Below, one piece after another: positions 33,441 through 44,260 of a stretch of 64,000 nucleotides of DNA; position 1 is the stretch's first letter; the number at the start of each line of letters is the position of its first letter. The translations under genes and the position numbers were made by a program. The DNA lies in assembly GCA_028023455.1 (NCBI GenBank), contig JAQFVV010012403.1, positions 932,001 through 996,000 on the forward strand. Direction: 5' to 3'. Below the pieces are notes generated by a model that worked only from the letters and a program-made list of their open reading frames with translations, was not told the DNA's origin and did no database searches. Origin of the DNA: Epiperipatus broadwayi (Eukaryota; Onychophora; Udeonychophora; Euonychophora; Peripatidae).

Positions 33441-34000
33441 TTTTAGATCTGTTATCCGAAAATTAATATTCTAACTCTGGACCATATTCAAGTTGCTGGT
33501 TCTCTTTCAACATTTTTATTATGTCCACATCAAGTACTGCATTTGCAAAAACAAATCCTTATTAAATATCTAAATAACTAGGCTCTCTACATATTAAACA
33601 CTTCCAATATCTTTTTAGTCAACCCATTCATTTGGCTTAAACAAGAACATAGATTAAAAACAACCTGTTCAACACATATCATTGCTCAACTCAGGAACAT
33701 GACTAAGTTAAGTCTGCCTTTATTGTCATTAATTCTAAAAAAATAATATTCTAACTATGAACAATACTGAAGTGTTGTCTCTCTTTATATCATTACTACT
33801 ATGTTTGTATTGCGCACTACATGTGTAGAAACAAATTTCTACTAAATATCTAAAAGAACTCAACCCTCTATGAATTATACATTTCCTCTGATATTTCTTT
33901 CGTCAATTCAGTTATTTTTGCTTAAACCAAAGCACAGACAAAAATAATTATCGAGCATCAAAAAAGGTGAAGAGCTATCTATCCAAATATATATAATTGG
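33441..34000 (+). repeat. Diverged tandem duplication, about 280-bp period
   Basis: AATATTCTAACTCTGGACCA near 33464 returns as AATATTCTAACTATGAACAA near 33744. Downstream phrases (AAACAAAT.. TACTAAATATCTAAA, CTCTATGAATTA, CAATTCA..T, TTTGCTTAAAC.A..CA.AGA) keep their order. The unit is unrelated to FR1 by eye and contains no gene. Confidence 0.6.
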
Positions 34001-34697
34001 TCCGAAGAATGTTTTCATTGGAGTCTTAATTCTACACTTACACAAAATTATACTCATATCACTTCTTCAAAATTTATCAAAGGAAAAAAATATGTTACTC
34101 TATATATACTATCACCTAGAATCTAAATTACAGTCGACATCATGTCTAAATCTTGCTTGATAATCAATATGAAATAATCAAACAATTGAAGTCCATGCCA
34201 GACAGCATTTAGCCAGGCTTTTATGCCATAGTCAAATTTCTACTTATGCATCTTAATTTACTATCCATATTATCTTTGACATGGTAGATATCTATCTATC
34301 TAAACTTATTTGGTTGATAATCTTTGAAAAATCTTACCTTTTTTTAAAAAAAAAATCTTTTTTATGCTCCATAAAATAACTTAGGACATATTTTAATATC
34401 TCTTCTTTTTATAAAACTAATAGAATGCCTCATTAAAGATAAAATTCAAATCATAATTCTTCCCGCTATTTCTCATTTTTATTTTCCCAGAAAAAGTGCT
34501 TCTATTTCTGTGGCCATGACTAAAATTGTCATCAATGAAGAACAAGACTATTGGTAGTTCAATTGGATTTTGTAATTGCAATAGTCTTAAGTTTTGGGGG
34601 GGCTATACTTCTATAACTATTTCAATAATTTAATATTTCATTATCACATTTTTGTATAATGGTAAACTTACTTTTTATCACATGATCATCATTTCCT
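34001..34697. other. AT-rich spacer, no gene seen
   Basis: No repeat or coding sequence recognised. A short G run occurs near 34599. Confidence 0.3.
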
Positions 34698-34890
34698 ATG
34701 TTATACAAACTGTTAAAATAGTAACAAACTCTTCATACAGTAGTGCCATCCAGTGCAAACCTTAGTAATCAATAGATGCAAGAAGGTTAAAACCCTATCT
34801 AGTGCCTACTCATCCAATATCTCCAGATTAGTTTCTAGCTTGTGGTTTTCATTAATGAGAAACCTTAGATCCGAGTGTGCTGCCAGTTTT
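34698..34890 (-). mobile_element. HT-1, copy g, one arm lost (5'-truncated)
   Basis: The tail lies at the left (34698-34733: ATCACATGATCATCATTTCC then ATACAAACTGTT), followed by one arm (ACTCTTCATACAGTAGTGCC, CCTACTCATCCAATATCTCC, TTTCATTAATGAGAAACCTT). The copy stops where the hairpin would turn, so the arm distal to the tail is missing. Because the tail marks the 3' end on the minus strand, this is a 5' truncation. No target-site duplication was read. Confidence 0.75.
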
Positions 34891-34909
34891 ATCAATGTTC
34901 TCCCAAACA

Positions 34910-35145
34910 GTTAAATATTGAAAATCTTATTCAATAAGAACTATTAGTAAATTTGAAATCTTAAACTGGATCCAAAGAAATTGTAAAAGATTCTAGAAAG
35001 AGACCAATGTGAGATAAATGGATAAAATTGGAAGTGTGCTGAAATAGTGTGAAGAAAAAAGACTAGAGATCAGAGAAACTGGAGAAACCTTTACCTTACT
35101 GTGGATTGATAATAGTTGAGAATGATGGTGATGATGATGAATACT
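34910..35145 (+). pseudogene. RTE-like LINE 3' end fragment
   Basis: A plus-strand stretch encoding, with breaks, ILNWIQRNCKRF-like and EKLEKPLPYCGL-like peptides. These correspond to the C-terminal region at 26110-26270 in the 25-kb RTE copy. It ends with GATGGTGATGATGATGA at 35124-35140, as RTE copies here do. The 5' boundary next to the HT-1 piece is uncertain. Confidence 0.6.
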
Positions 35146-35627
35146 AAATTTTAAAAATGATCTCAATTGTAGCTTTCATAATATGGATATAATTAAAAAA
35201 CATTTAATCTGGAATCCAAATATTTTGATTTTCTTATTAAAATAAAGTCAAGCATCCTGCCAGTTAATTCTATTTTTGTTAAGTAATATTTACTAAGGGA
35301 ATAAACCTCAAGAGTGTGCACTTGAAAATGCAAAGGTAGGGACCTCTACAGGTCTTAACCATAAACTTATATTAGACATATATGTTATATGATTCCCATG
35401 CCACAGAGATGACAAACTTCCTGCAGCTTAATATTCTCTTTGCCTTGACCAATGATACCTTCTTTGACAATATTCATAGGTAGAATTCATAGAGGTCTTT
35501 TCTCTTTCATTATAATTTCAACTTTTCTAATTTTCATTCTTTGGTTTCTGAGCTATTATTTTGAATTCAAAAAAACATTTCTGAAAATGCCTTCACTTTT
35601 TATAAAGAAATTAGACAATATATATAT
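35146..35627. other. Spacer, no gene seen
   Basis: The plus-strand frame at 35452-35694 is rich in hydrophobic residues and runs into a SINE, so it is not treated as a gene. Confidence 0.35.
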
Positions 35628-35725
35628 TTTTTTCATATGTCAAAGTGTCGGCTGGGAAGTGAACCTGGGACAACAACTTGTAAAGCAGCTGTGATAACCA
35701 CTTCGCCACCAATGCTTGACAATTA
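35628..35725 (-). mobile_element. tRNA-like SINE (SINE-2)
   Basis: On the minus strand it begins CAAGCATTGGTGGCGAAGTG and continues with CAGCTGCTTTACAAGTTGTT, then CCAGGTTCACTTCCCAGCCG and TTTGACATATG with an A-rich end. It is a member of the CAAGCATTGGTGG subfamily also seen at 5.5 and 54.9 kb. Confidence 0.7.
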
Positions 35726-35865
35726 AAGATAAATATCTGGCCCATGGACCATCAGACATAGGAGTTTGGAATTTGGTTTCCTTGTTTGCATTACTGTATG
35801 TTATCAGGTTTTATTGAGAAAGGTTTTTGAGTATTTCTGCTGAAATTGTTGATATATATATATAT

Positions 35866-35955
35866 ATTTCCATATGTCATAGCATCGGCCGGGATGCAAA
35901 CCCACAACTGTCTGCAACCAACTATTTGCTTGCAAGGCGGCTGCAACAGTTTAGA
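35866..35955 (-). mobile_element. tRNA-like SINE (SINE-2), partial
   Basis: The minus strand contains CCGCCTTGCAAGCAAATAGT, GTTGGTTGCAGACAGTTGTG and GGTTTGCATCCCGGCCGATG, then CTATGACATATGG. This is the anticodon-arm variant found at 31.9 kb. The A-box end is worn. Confidence 0.65.
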
Positions 35956-36068
35956 AATGATTGATATAGATACACATTTTTAATTACTATTTTTTTATTT
36001 TAAATTTATTATTGTACTTACGTTTTGCGTTATTCACCTTATGTGATCGGAGTTTGAAATATATTTAC

Positions 36069-36724
36069 TTTTTATTTGTATTATATAGGATATATGAGCA
36101 CAGACTTTCACACAACCCACCACTCTCCACACTATCTCATAATACTGATACGCCCGAACACATATATGTTGAAAAGATAAATAATCACCAATATATATAT
36201 TTCATGCTAAACCATCAATCATCCTGTGTGTTTCAGTTATTACATAGTAGAGATGTCTGCCCATCCCTTGTATATGTATTAAATGTATTATGTCCTGTAC
36301 ATGAGGGGACAGATTGACCTTAGGTCAACATTGGTGTGACAAGAATCTCGGCCTCAGGGTGGCCTTTGAGCATTCCATCATCAGATTTTCAATTGGATGG
36401 ACGGTTGAAGAGTTGGAGGGTGAAGTAGATTGAAGCCTATCCATTAAAGTATAAGGATTGGCTATCTTAGTATATATCTGAGTACTTATAGCATATATGT
36501 GTAGATATGGTAATCTGGACCAACTGATGATTGCTGGTTTAGCATGAAATACGGATATTGGTGATTATTTATTTTTTCAACCTATAAGTGTTCGGGTCTA
36601 TCACTGTTATGAGATAGTGTGGATAGTGGTCGGTCGTGTGAAAGTCTGTGCTCATATACCCTATATATTACACATATAGACAAAGGTATATAATAAGCCT
36701 GTGTATTTCAGTTTTTATTTGTAT
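36069..36724 (+). mobile_element. Hairpin-tail element HT-3, full copy
   Basis: An exact 13-bp target-site duplication TTTTTATTTGTAT lies at 36069-36081 and 36712-36724. The left arm starts GGATATATGAGCACAGACTT and the right arm ends with its complement AAAGTCTGTGCTCATATACC at about 36640-36660. Arms run inward through AGATAAATAATCACCAATAT and TTTCATGCTAAACCA. The tail after the right arm is TTACACATATAGACAAAGGT then AATAAGCCTGTGTATTTCAG. The left arm breaks off at 36223, where a tail-like phrase CTGTGTGTTTCAGTTATTAC appears, suggesting an older element or a template switch. The frame at 36012-36317 is element DNA. Confidence 0.8.
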
Positions 36725-37242
36725 ATACATTTGAATTAATTAGGATACGTCTTTAAAATTAAAACCCCATTTTGTGAATAGAATCGGTTACTGCTTTTTC
36801 AAAAATCTAATCAATTTATACAACACATATTAAAAAAAAAATTCTAACTTTTTAAAATTGTGTTATTTTTAATATTTTGCATCTTAATTAAAATATATAC
36901 ATATAATTCAATAAATGGATTTGTTAATTAAAATAATATAATGGTTAAGTTAAAGTGTCTATTATTACTATTAAAGCACTTGTTTTTAATAGCCTTTATT
37001 GTATTTACGTGGAGATTTGGCTATTTATGATTTTGAACTTGATAATGTAAACAAAATTTGATAATGATTGTATTTTTTTTTAAAATATTTAAACAACTTA
37101 AATAAAACACTTAATATATATAATCTCATACTCTGTGTGTGCGTGCGTGTAAGCTTGCAACAAATAATTAATAGTAAGTTTTTACAAAAAAAATAAGATT
37201 AAACTAATTCAATATCTGTCTTCTTAACAGAATCCTATATAC
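36725..37242. other. AT-rich spacer, no gene seen
   Basis: Low-complexity AT-rich DNA with a short GTGTGTGCGTGCGTGT run near 37136. Confidence 0.3.
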
Positions 37243-37693
37243 CAGGAATGTCCAAGAAGTCGATCGTGACCTACCGGTCGATCGCGAGGCCATCTGGCAA
37301 GTGCTGTCGGGTAATGAGTGAACCAAATGACAGTTTTTTTTTTGCTATTTTTGTTTTTGTTCTAAATTTTTTTAAAATTCTAGATAGGTGAAGTCCACTA
37401 AGTCGTATCTTTATTAAAAATAATATTTTTAATCTTGATTTAATGTAGCTAATTTGGATTAATAAATATTGTTAATAATTACTCATATTGCTTTAATTCC
37501 CCCAGACATGTTTTTTTGGCCAGTTAAATAATTATTTTTTACTAGGTAGATATATAAAAATGATATGTATTTTACACCTCCCTCCTCTTTTAATACGCCT
37601 ATGACAAGTCGATCGCCTATGACAACAAGTCGATCGCAACACATTTAAAAAATAAAAAGTAGATCTTATGAACACAAAAGTTGGCCACCCCTG
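37243..37693. mobile_element. hAT-type non-autonomous DNA transposon
   Basis: Left end CAGGAATGTCCAA and right end TTGGCCACCCCTG form short imperfect inverted repeats of the CAGGGGTGGCCAA style common in hAT elements. The flanking 8 bases CTATATAC and ATATATAA agree at 6 of 8 positions, consistent with a worn 8-bp target-site duplication. The motif GTCGATCG occurs four times, at 37259, 37277, 37608 and 37629, two near each end. There is no transposase frame. Confidence 0.7.
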
Positions 37694-38204
37694 ATATATA
37701 AATATTTGTTGCGTTAATTTAAAGGATTTTTTTTTAAAAAACAGAATTTTAGTTATTAATTTACAAATAAATTCTTATATACTTTTCCACAAATAAAGAT
37801 TTTAAATAATAGAAAATCATTCATAAATATTCACTACTGTTCACATTTGTTTAACATTCTGCATATCTCAACTGCAATTTTATTTTTACTTCAATTTTTT
37901 CTTTTCACTTTTTAAGCTCTAATTATTAATTTGTAAATAATTTTAACTCCCTTTAAAAAAAAAAAAAAAAAATTATTCCTAATATAAAAAATAAAATATT
38001 TGTGTTTTTCTATTCCAGTGTCATCTATTATAAACTTAAGTAAGCAATGTTTACCAAAAGATGATGCAAATTAATCCCACTTCAGACCAGTTTCTGGATC
38101 TTATCTCTATTAATGAGATCTAATAACTAAAAAAAAAACATGCCAATGGGTCTGTGATAATCTTTTATTTAGTTATCTATAAATCAGGTCACTTTCAAGT
38201 GAAA
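37694..38204. other. AT-rich spacer
   Basis: A long A run at about 37954-37971. About 38075-38110 (CTTCAGACCAGTTTCTGG) resembles the inner HT-1 module. No gene. Confidence 0.3.
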
Positions 38205-39195
38205 AAAAGTTATATGAATTGGAAGAACTATCTAATATTAAACAGAACATTGATGGAGTTTATGAAATTGGAGGATATGCACTTCCATAGAGTCATAAAT
38301 ATTGGAAGCACAAATGAAATAGGATTTTAATAAATAAAAAGTGGAAAACAACATTGTGGAAATTAATGGTATATCAGACAGAATAGCAATATCAGTGATT
38401 CAACTTAATGGAAGATATGAAATGCAGATAATTCAATTGATGATGATGAAGTAAAAGACTTTAATATAGTTGTACAAAATGCTTTTCATCAGTCATTTTA
38501 AATTGTCAAGTCTTTAATACTAGAATTTGGTAAATATAGATATGGTGATAGAAATGAGAATGGATATAAACTTCTAGAATTTACTGAAGTAATAATTATA
38601 TATTATGAATTCTCAGAGAAAAATTCTAAATGACAATAGAATTGAAAGCATTTAAATTCAGGTAAAGCAAAATTTGATTATATTTTGACTAATAAAAAAG
38701 ATGGATTTCAAGATTATGTAATGTTCTTAATGGATTCAACAAAGAAAGTGATAATCAATTAGTGAAAAGTGAATTATATGTTATTGCAAAACTACAAGGT
38801 AAAAGCTATCAAAAATTGCCATAATAATAATTATTATTTATAACCTTCAAAACACTCAAATCCATTTAAATTAGAATATGATAATTGTTTTAAAATATTA
38901 ACATACTTTGAAGATGGTTCAAACTTAGATTAAAAATCAATAAGAAGATAGCTGGTACTCAACTAAGAATCACAACAAAGATAGCAGGTTCAAAAAAGAA
39001 GCAATTTATTAATACATTTTCAACAAACATAAAACAATATCTGAAGAAAAAAAATAATATAGAAGTATTTAAAAGTGAACCATTCATTGTCTAGAGTATG
39101 GTAAAACATATACAAAAAAATTACTATAATATAAAAATATGTACTGGTGAATTGGCAAGGAAAGCTATAGAAAAGAATAAAAGTCCAGAAATGTA
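38205..39195 (+). pseudogene. RTE-like LINE, endonuclease and linker part
   Basis: With frameshifts, the plus strand reads LYELEELSNIKQNIDG, then ILINKKWKTT, NIVEINGISDRIAISVIQLN and RYEMQIIQ with a following DDDEVKDFN, the N-terminal half of an RTE apurinic endonuclease. Later come FGKYRYGDRNENGYKLLEF (the G..G.rN..G..L.eF block) and KAKFDYILTNKK (the 'IDYIl' block). The linker follows (QFINTFSTNIKQYLKKKNNI type, then KAIEKNKSPEM). Catalytic residues are partly lost. The RT half does not follow; opposite-strand Tx1-like sequence starts at 39.2 kb. Confidence 0.7.
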
Positions 39196-39199
39196 AAAT

Positions 39200-39800
39200 A
39201 ATATATTATGTGTAGTTATGAGAGGATTTATATATAGAATAAACAGCAGTACACTGGGTGAGGATCCATGTGAAATTTATTGTGTAGGAGTAAACACTGT
39301 TGTATTTCTGACACTAAGTGTGAGGTGTATCTCTCTGTTGAGTAAGAGGTTTGTGATGAAGTATAATAGGTGGGTGGAATTGTTATATTTACAAGCATGT
39401 CAGTTAAGATGTCTATTGCAACAGAATCAAATGCTGCCTGTATATCCAGTTGAATTGCAATTGGTGCATACTTTTTATTTTACTGCACTGCACTTTGTAT
39501 CATTTTAAATACAAGTGCAGCCTGTGTGGCGGAGGATCCCTTCTTTGCATACTGCATGTTTGATATATCAAGGGCTATATGTAAGTTTCTATGTTATCCT
39601 TGACTACCTTTTCCAATAATTTTATTCCCAATGGACTCACAGAGATGAGTCGAAGGTTGTTGAGATTTGAAATGGCTGTTACACTTGCCACCCTGGAATC
39701 ATTGGCACACGAGTATTTGTCCTTTCACATTTGAGCCAATTTATCACAGAGTACCTTTGCAACCTTGCTAACTTCCTATCACAAAAAATATACAACACTA
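39200..39800 (-). pseudogene. Tx1/L1-like LINE, RT core fragment
   Basis: The minus-strand reading gives NNLRLISVSPLGIKLLEKVV (the 'lRPIsl' block) near 39660-39590, then PIAIQLDIQAAFDSVAIDIL near 39460-39400 (the RT 'A' block with its aspartate), followed by ITIPPT and an LLLNREIHLTLSVRNTTVFT-like stretch. These blocks align with those at 50510-50870 of the 46.6-52.7 kb LINE, so the two are close relatives. The YADD block lies beyond the break. The plus-strand frame at 39218-39508 is a shadow of this RT. Confidence 0.7.
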
Positions 39801-41340
39801 GAGGACTATACCCAATAGCAATAGTACAATTTAACAGAAAAAAAAAACGAGCATTTATAGCATTTTACCTGATTAATCCGTTTTTCATATCACAAACATA
39901 TATATATCAGTTTTTTTGAATTTTGAAAAATATATGCAAATAATACTCTATTGTCATTTAATAAAGTATATACGATTTTTAGATTGCAATCAAACAACAT
40001 ATTTCAATTTAAATAGATCATCTAGATAACAACTCCATCGTTTATCAAATTATTGAAAATGTTGTTTCTTGAATATTTTAAAAATCCGTCAGGAATATTT
40101 TTTGTCTCCCAAAATGTCAAAATGTTGGATTAATTGTAGTTGTGTTACCGCTGGCCTCAACAAGAATGTTCGTGCTCTAGCTAACTGGGATGTTTGATAT
40201 CAGAAACCAGTTAAAAATTTGAAAGATAACATATCTATTTTTACGAAATTATTGCAAATCCTTATCATATTTTAAAAGTTTGTGACAATTTTAAAACAAT
40301 GTTTCAACCTATCTCCCGTCTTACAAATAAACTGAATTTTCAGAAATTATAAGTTTAAAAAGCAGTCCAATTTTTATATTTTAATAAATCCATCTTTTTT
40401 TTAAAAAAAAAAAGCATACACTTTTGAATGTGTCTATATTTTTTTTTATACTAAATATATCTGCATAAAACTAGAACTCCTCTCCCCTCCAACATAAATA
40501 TAGATTTAGAAGCTAGAATTATTTACATTAAACAAGAAATGAACTAAATCAAACAATATCCGTAATCAAAACACATAAAGTTTTAAATAAAGATTAATAG
40601 AATATCACGTGTTACAAATATAGCATTTTTATTTGGCTAAGTAATAATTATTACTAACTATAGTTACATATGTAGATTTTTGACGCTAACCAATATATAT
40701 ATTTTTGCATTAATAGGGTTAAGTTTCTAATAGTGTATTTACTAAACGGTAGATATGAATAAAGATCACACATTTTTAAATAAATATTTAGTGAAAGAGT
40801 AAAATTTCATTTATGTTTTATAAGTAGCAAACAGTGTAGATATTTACCATTTGTTAACTACACCGCAACGACCAAAGTTGCACAGTGGTATATTACAGTG
40901 AATTTCGGACCAACATCATCACCAGAATTATACAGCATAAGTATTAAAACAAATGTGCTAAAGAAAATCCTGAATAAGAATACAAACACAGTTTCAGACC
41001 ACAACGAGTCAACCTACAGTGCATAGAATGTGACAACAGAAAGAAGATAAAGGAAGCATAATTTATAACTAATCACAAGAATATTATAAACAAAAGGATT
41101 AGCTTCCAATTGTCACACAAGTGGAATATGTAAATGAATCCATTTGCATAATTAGAATAATGAAGAAATACTATAAATGCAATGATGCAACAAAAGATAT
41201 CAATGATTATAGAGCTCAGTGCTGCAAGTACACTTAAATATTGGATGAAAAAAGAACAACCCACTTTACCAGTCATACTAACATATGCATGCACATGTAT
41301 TAAATACACTACTAATAAAATAGTGTTTCTATTTATCAAG
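39801..41340. other. AT-rich spacer, no gene seen
   Basis: No recognisable coding sequence. The overlapping frames at 41073-41339 (minus) and 41182-41385 (plus) are low-complexity and unrecognised. Confidence 0.35.
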
Positions 41341-41610
41341 CAATGGTGGGCAAATTGCAGCTTGTGGGCTGCATGCTTCTTCTAAGACAAATATCAATTT
41401 CATTGCTAGCCTCATTAACAACCAACTCACTCAGCTTCTTAAAACAGCTTTGGTATTTTACCAATCAGATTTTAGACTATTAACTGTTCAAATAAAAACA
41501 TAGTCAAAAACTTCAATGGGTGAAGATTAAACATATCCCTTTTGTTATTTATAAGCATAATTTTAAAATATTTTCTGTGGCTCTTTTATCAAAATACTTA
41601 CCCACCCCTG
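41341..41610. mobile_element. hAT-type non-autonomous DNA transposon
   Basis: The left end CAATGGTGGGCAAATTGCAG and right end AATACTTACCCACCCCTG are imperfect inverted repeats of the hAT CAGGGGTGGGCAA style. Inside the left end, GCTTGTGGGCTGCATGC is typical of this group by eye. Flanking octamers TTATCAAG and TTATAGAC agree at 5 of 8, a worn target-site duplication at best. No transposase. Confidence 0.6.
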
Positions 41611-42049
41611 TTATAGACTGTTGCTCTATTTAATAAAAACTATTGTCAATATTGATAGAACATTTACCTACTATTGTATAAATAAGTGATTAAAATGTTT
41701 ATAAGTTGATTCTCAGATGCATGATATTACATAATATTTTGATGAAATTGTTGTGCTTCAGCTTTAAATCACTCTCTTGTGGTTATTTTTAACACTATTT
41801 TTTCAGTTTTACATTCATTTGATGGTAAACTAAATCTAAACTAGACATTGCTTTATTAGTTTTAAAAAAGTCTGAAGATGTCAGCAATCCATAAAAGACT
41901 ACTACAAATGAACTGGCCAAAGCCTAAAACATTACTAATTAGTAGATTCTTGAATACTGGGTATAGAAACAAACTAGTAAACTCTTCAAATGTTTTTAGC
42001 AGTGAGTAAAAAAAATTGTATATTTTTCATAGTTATTTAAATATTTATG
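41611..42049. other. AT-rich spacer, no gene seen
   Basis: At 41870, GTCTGAAGATGTCAGCAATC may be a diverged hammerhead-like or SINE-core phrase but lacks partners. Confidence 0.3.
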
Positions 42050-42560
42050 ATTATATTCACAAAATATTTCTATAGTAATTATTAAAAAAGAAATATGTTT
42101 ATGTTTACACATACATTTTTTGAAGTATATTTATTTTTTAAAATACCAGTCAAGAAATCCAAAGTAATGATAAAAAGGAAATTACAGTTGCTAAGCTCTG
42201 TTAAACATGGTACTACAGAACACTTATGATATTTAATAATTATAATTTTAGAACAAAATTCATAGCCTTGTGATGATTTAATAAAAATTTATTCACAATT
42301 AAAAAATGAAGTTCATTAATTTATTTTTGTTAATAGCTTTGTTATAATTGTCTAATAAAAAAAAATGTATCCTTCCTTACTTATTTATAAATTTATTCCA
42401 CTTTATTATTATTTTTTCTACATTTGGAAAGTTCAAATGTGATTTTTTAGAATGTTTTTCATTTGTAAATTTATATTTCTAATAAATCAAATACAATTTA
42501 TTGTTTTATAATATTGAATAAAGGTTTTAATAGTAAAATAAAATGGAGAACTATAATTAA
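42050..42560 (+). repeat. Dispersed AT-rich repeat, copy 1
   Basis: This stretch is collinear with 57520-58020 over several islands: ATAGTAATTATTAAAAAA, a TACTACAGAACACTTATGAT against TACTGCAGAACTTTGGGATA pair, AATTCATAGCCTTGTGATGA against ATTTCATGGATTTATGATGA, and CTTCATTAATTTATTTTT. A third partial match lies near 56770-56880. The family is unknown and no coding content is visible. Confidence 0.55.
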
Positions 42561-43575
42561 CTCAAATTGTCACTGAGGAATGGATGGAAAAATTTTGTAA
42601 TACAGAAGGGTCAATCTATCTATATATGTTACAGATAAACTAATAAATCTGATTATTATTAATAATTACTAGGCTTTTTGATAAAGTGATAAAAAATACT
42701 TAAAAATAACATCGGCCAGTTAATTATTAATAATTACCAATGGGAGTCTGGTAAATGTAATAAAATATATAGTATAATATTATTTATTTATTAATTTAAT
42801 ATTTAGTGATTTTTTAATTTATTGTTGTATTAGTTATTAAATTATGATAAAATTATACAAATAAAGAATACAAAACAAATAGGAAAACTTTAATTAGTTG
42901 AAACTTTTACATTTTTATAAAATTACAAACAATTACCAACTATTTATATATAAAATAACATTGCAAAACTATTTATTTATGTAGGAAAAGCTTTTGTGGC
43001 ATTTAGAATTGCAAAGAATTTTTGATTTTTATATTTGGTACGATAAGTTTTTCAACACTTCCATTTTTACAATATTGTATCTTGATAAACAGTGATATCC
43101 TGCAGGTGATTTGCTGGAAAACTTCTCTTTGTTTTCTTTAACTTTAAACAAAAATGAATAATATTCTTTTCTTGTAAATGTGATTTTTTTTTCTTTTTCA
43201 ATTTCAAATTATTCATTTGATCATTAAATATTTTCTTCATTATGCCTAAACCCTCCATTATGCTTATGGGTAACATAAAATTAATGACAATGTAAAACAA
43301 TGTGCCAGCAACACTAATGTTAGACATAAATAAAAGATAATCTCTTTCAATAATATAGTAATCAGCACTGAATGAATGATTAGCAAAAACACAGCAATGA
43401 TATGACTCATTTCCTCTGGAATACAGAAAAGCTGCCATATTAAAATTTATTAAACTTAATGTTGATCACAAACCTAATGGTATTGAAATGTATTAAATTT
43501 ACCATTGTTAATCACAAACCTACAGTTATTAAAATTTATTCACTGTACTCAAAACACTTTTTATTGTATATATAT
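42561..43575. other. AT-rich spacer, no gene seen
   Basis: The 123-codon minus-strand frame at 43067-43438 carries a lysine-rich run and no domain I recognise; its composition follows the surrounding DNA. Confidence 0.3.
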
Positions 43576-43925
43576 ATTGGTAAATTTATTAAATTTTAAT
43601 AATCAAATTCACCACTTCCTTTATTTTGCTATAATATCTTATTTAAAAGCAATTTATTTATTGCACTTTAAACACTTTTTAGCAAAACATTTTATTGTAC
43701 ATATATGCATACATAATCTTGCATTTAAAATCTTAAAATAAAAGTGGCTCTGAAGAAGACTTCAGGACAGTTGAAATGCAAGATTATGTATGCATATATG
43801 TACAATAAAATGTTTTGCTAAAAAGTGTTTACAGTGCAGTAAATAAATTGCTTCTAAATAAGATATTATAGCAAAATAAAGGAAGTAGTGAATTTGATTA
43901 TTAATATTTAATAAATTTATCAATG
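43576..43925 (+). repeat. Long palindrome with hammerhead-like loop
   Basis: Arms of about 150 bp at 43576-43726 and 43774-43925 are nearly perfect complements (for example TAATAATCAAATTCACCACT and TTTAGCAAAACATTTTATTG). The loop at 43727-43773 contains CTGAAGA at 43750-43756 followed by AGACTTCAGGACAGTTGAAA, parallel to the loop of the 29.04-kb palindrome but with only a weak stem. The two frames at 43505-43741 (plus) and 43762-43950 (minus) encode nearly the same peptide because they are the two arms; neither is a gene. Confidence 0.75.
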
Positions 43926-44054
43926 ACATTCGAGAATTATGAATAACCACCAGTTCATGTAATATTTTTTTTTAAATTAATCACTTCAACCATCTTATTT
44001 GGTTATTTTTCTTAATAACCCGTAATTATTAATACAAACGAATTAATCACTTCA

Positions 44055-44260
44055 TGATGAGATGAGATGAGATGCACTGTGACTTCTCCTTTTTCAGAGT
44101 CAGGAATCTCTCAGCAACCATGGTCAGAGAAACATATTGACCACTTTACCTTCCCTTTCCATTCCTCACCCTAAGTTTTCTCTATATTCTTCTCTATCCT
44201 GCTCCATTCCATTTCCACAACATAATCTTTGTCAACTCCATAACATATACACTTAATGCC
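44055..44260 (-). mobile_element. LINE-B 3' end fragment
   Basis: The reverse complement matches 21550-21722 in order: a ATGGAGTTGACAAAGATTAT phrase, GTTGTGGAAATGGAATGGAG, AAAACTTAGGGTGAGGAATG, GCTGAGAGATTCCTGACTCT and GGAGAAGTCACAGTGCATCT, ending in repeated ATCTC. The terminal pentamer is CATCT here and CATCA at 21.7 and 58.1 kb. This is a 5'-truncated copy with no domain left. Confidence 0.75.

Noticed and set aside
43067-43438. 123-codon minus-strand frame
   Set aside because: Lysine-run and hydrophobic low-complexity stretches with no family resemblance; likely chance.
43505-43950. Two frames encoding almost the same peptide on opposite strands
   Set aside because: They are the two arms of one palindrome, so similarity is a by-product of the inverted repeat and not a duplicated gene.
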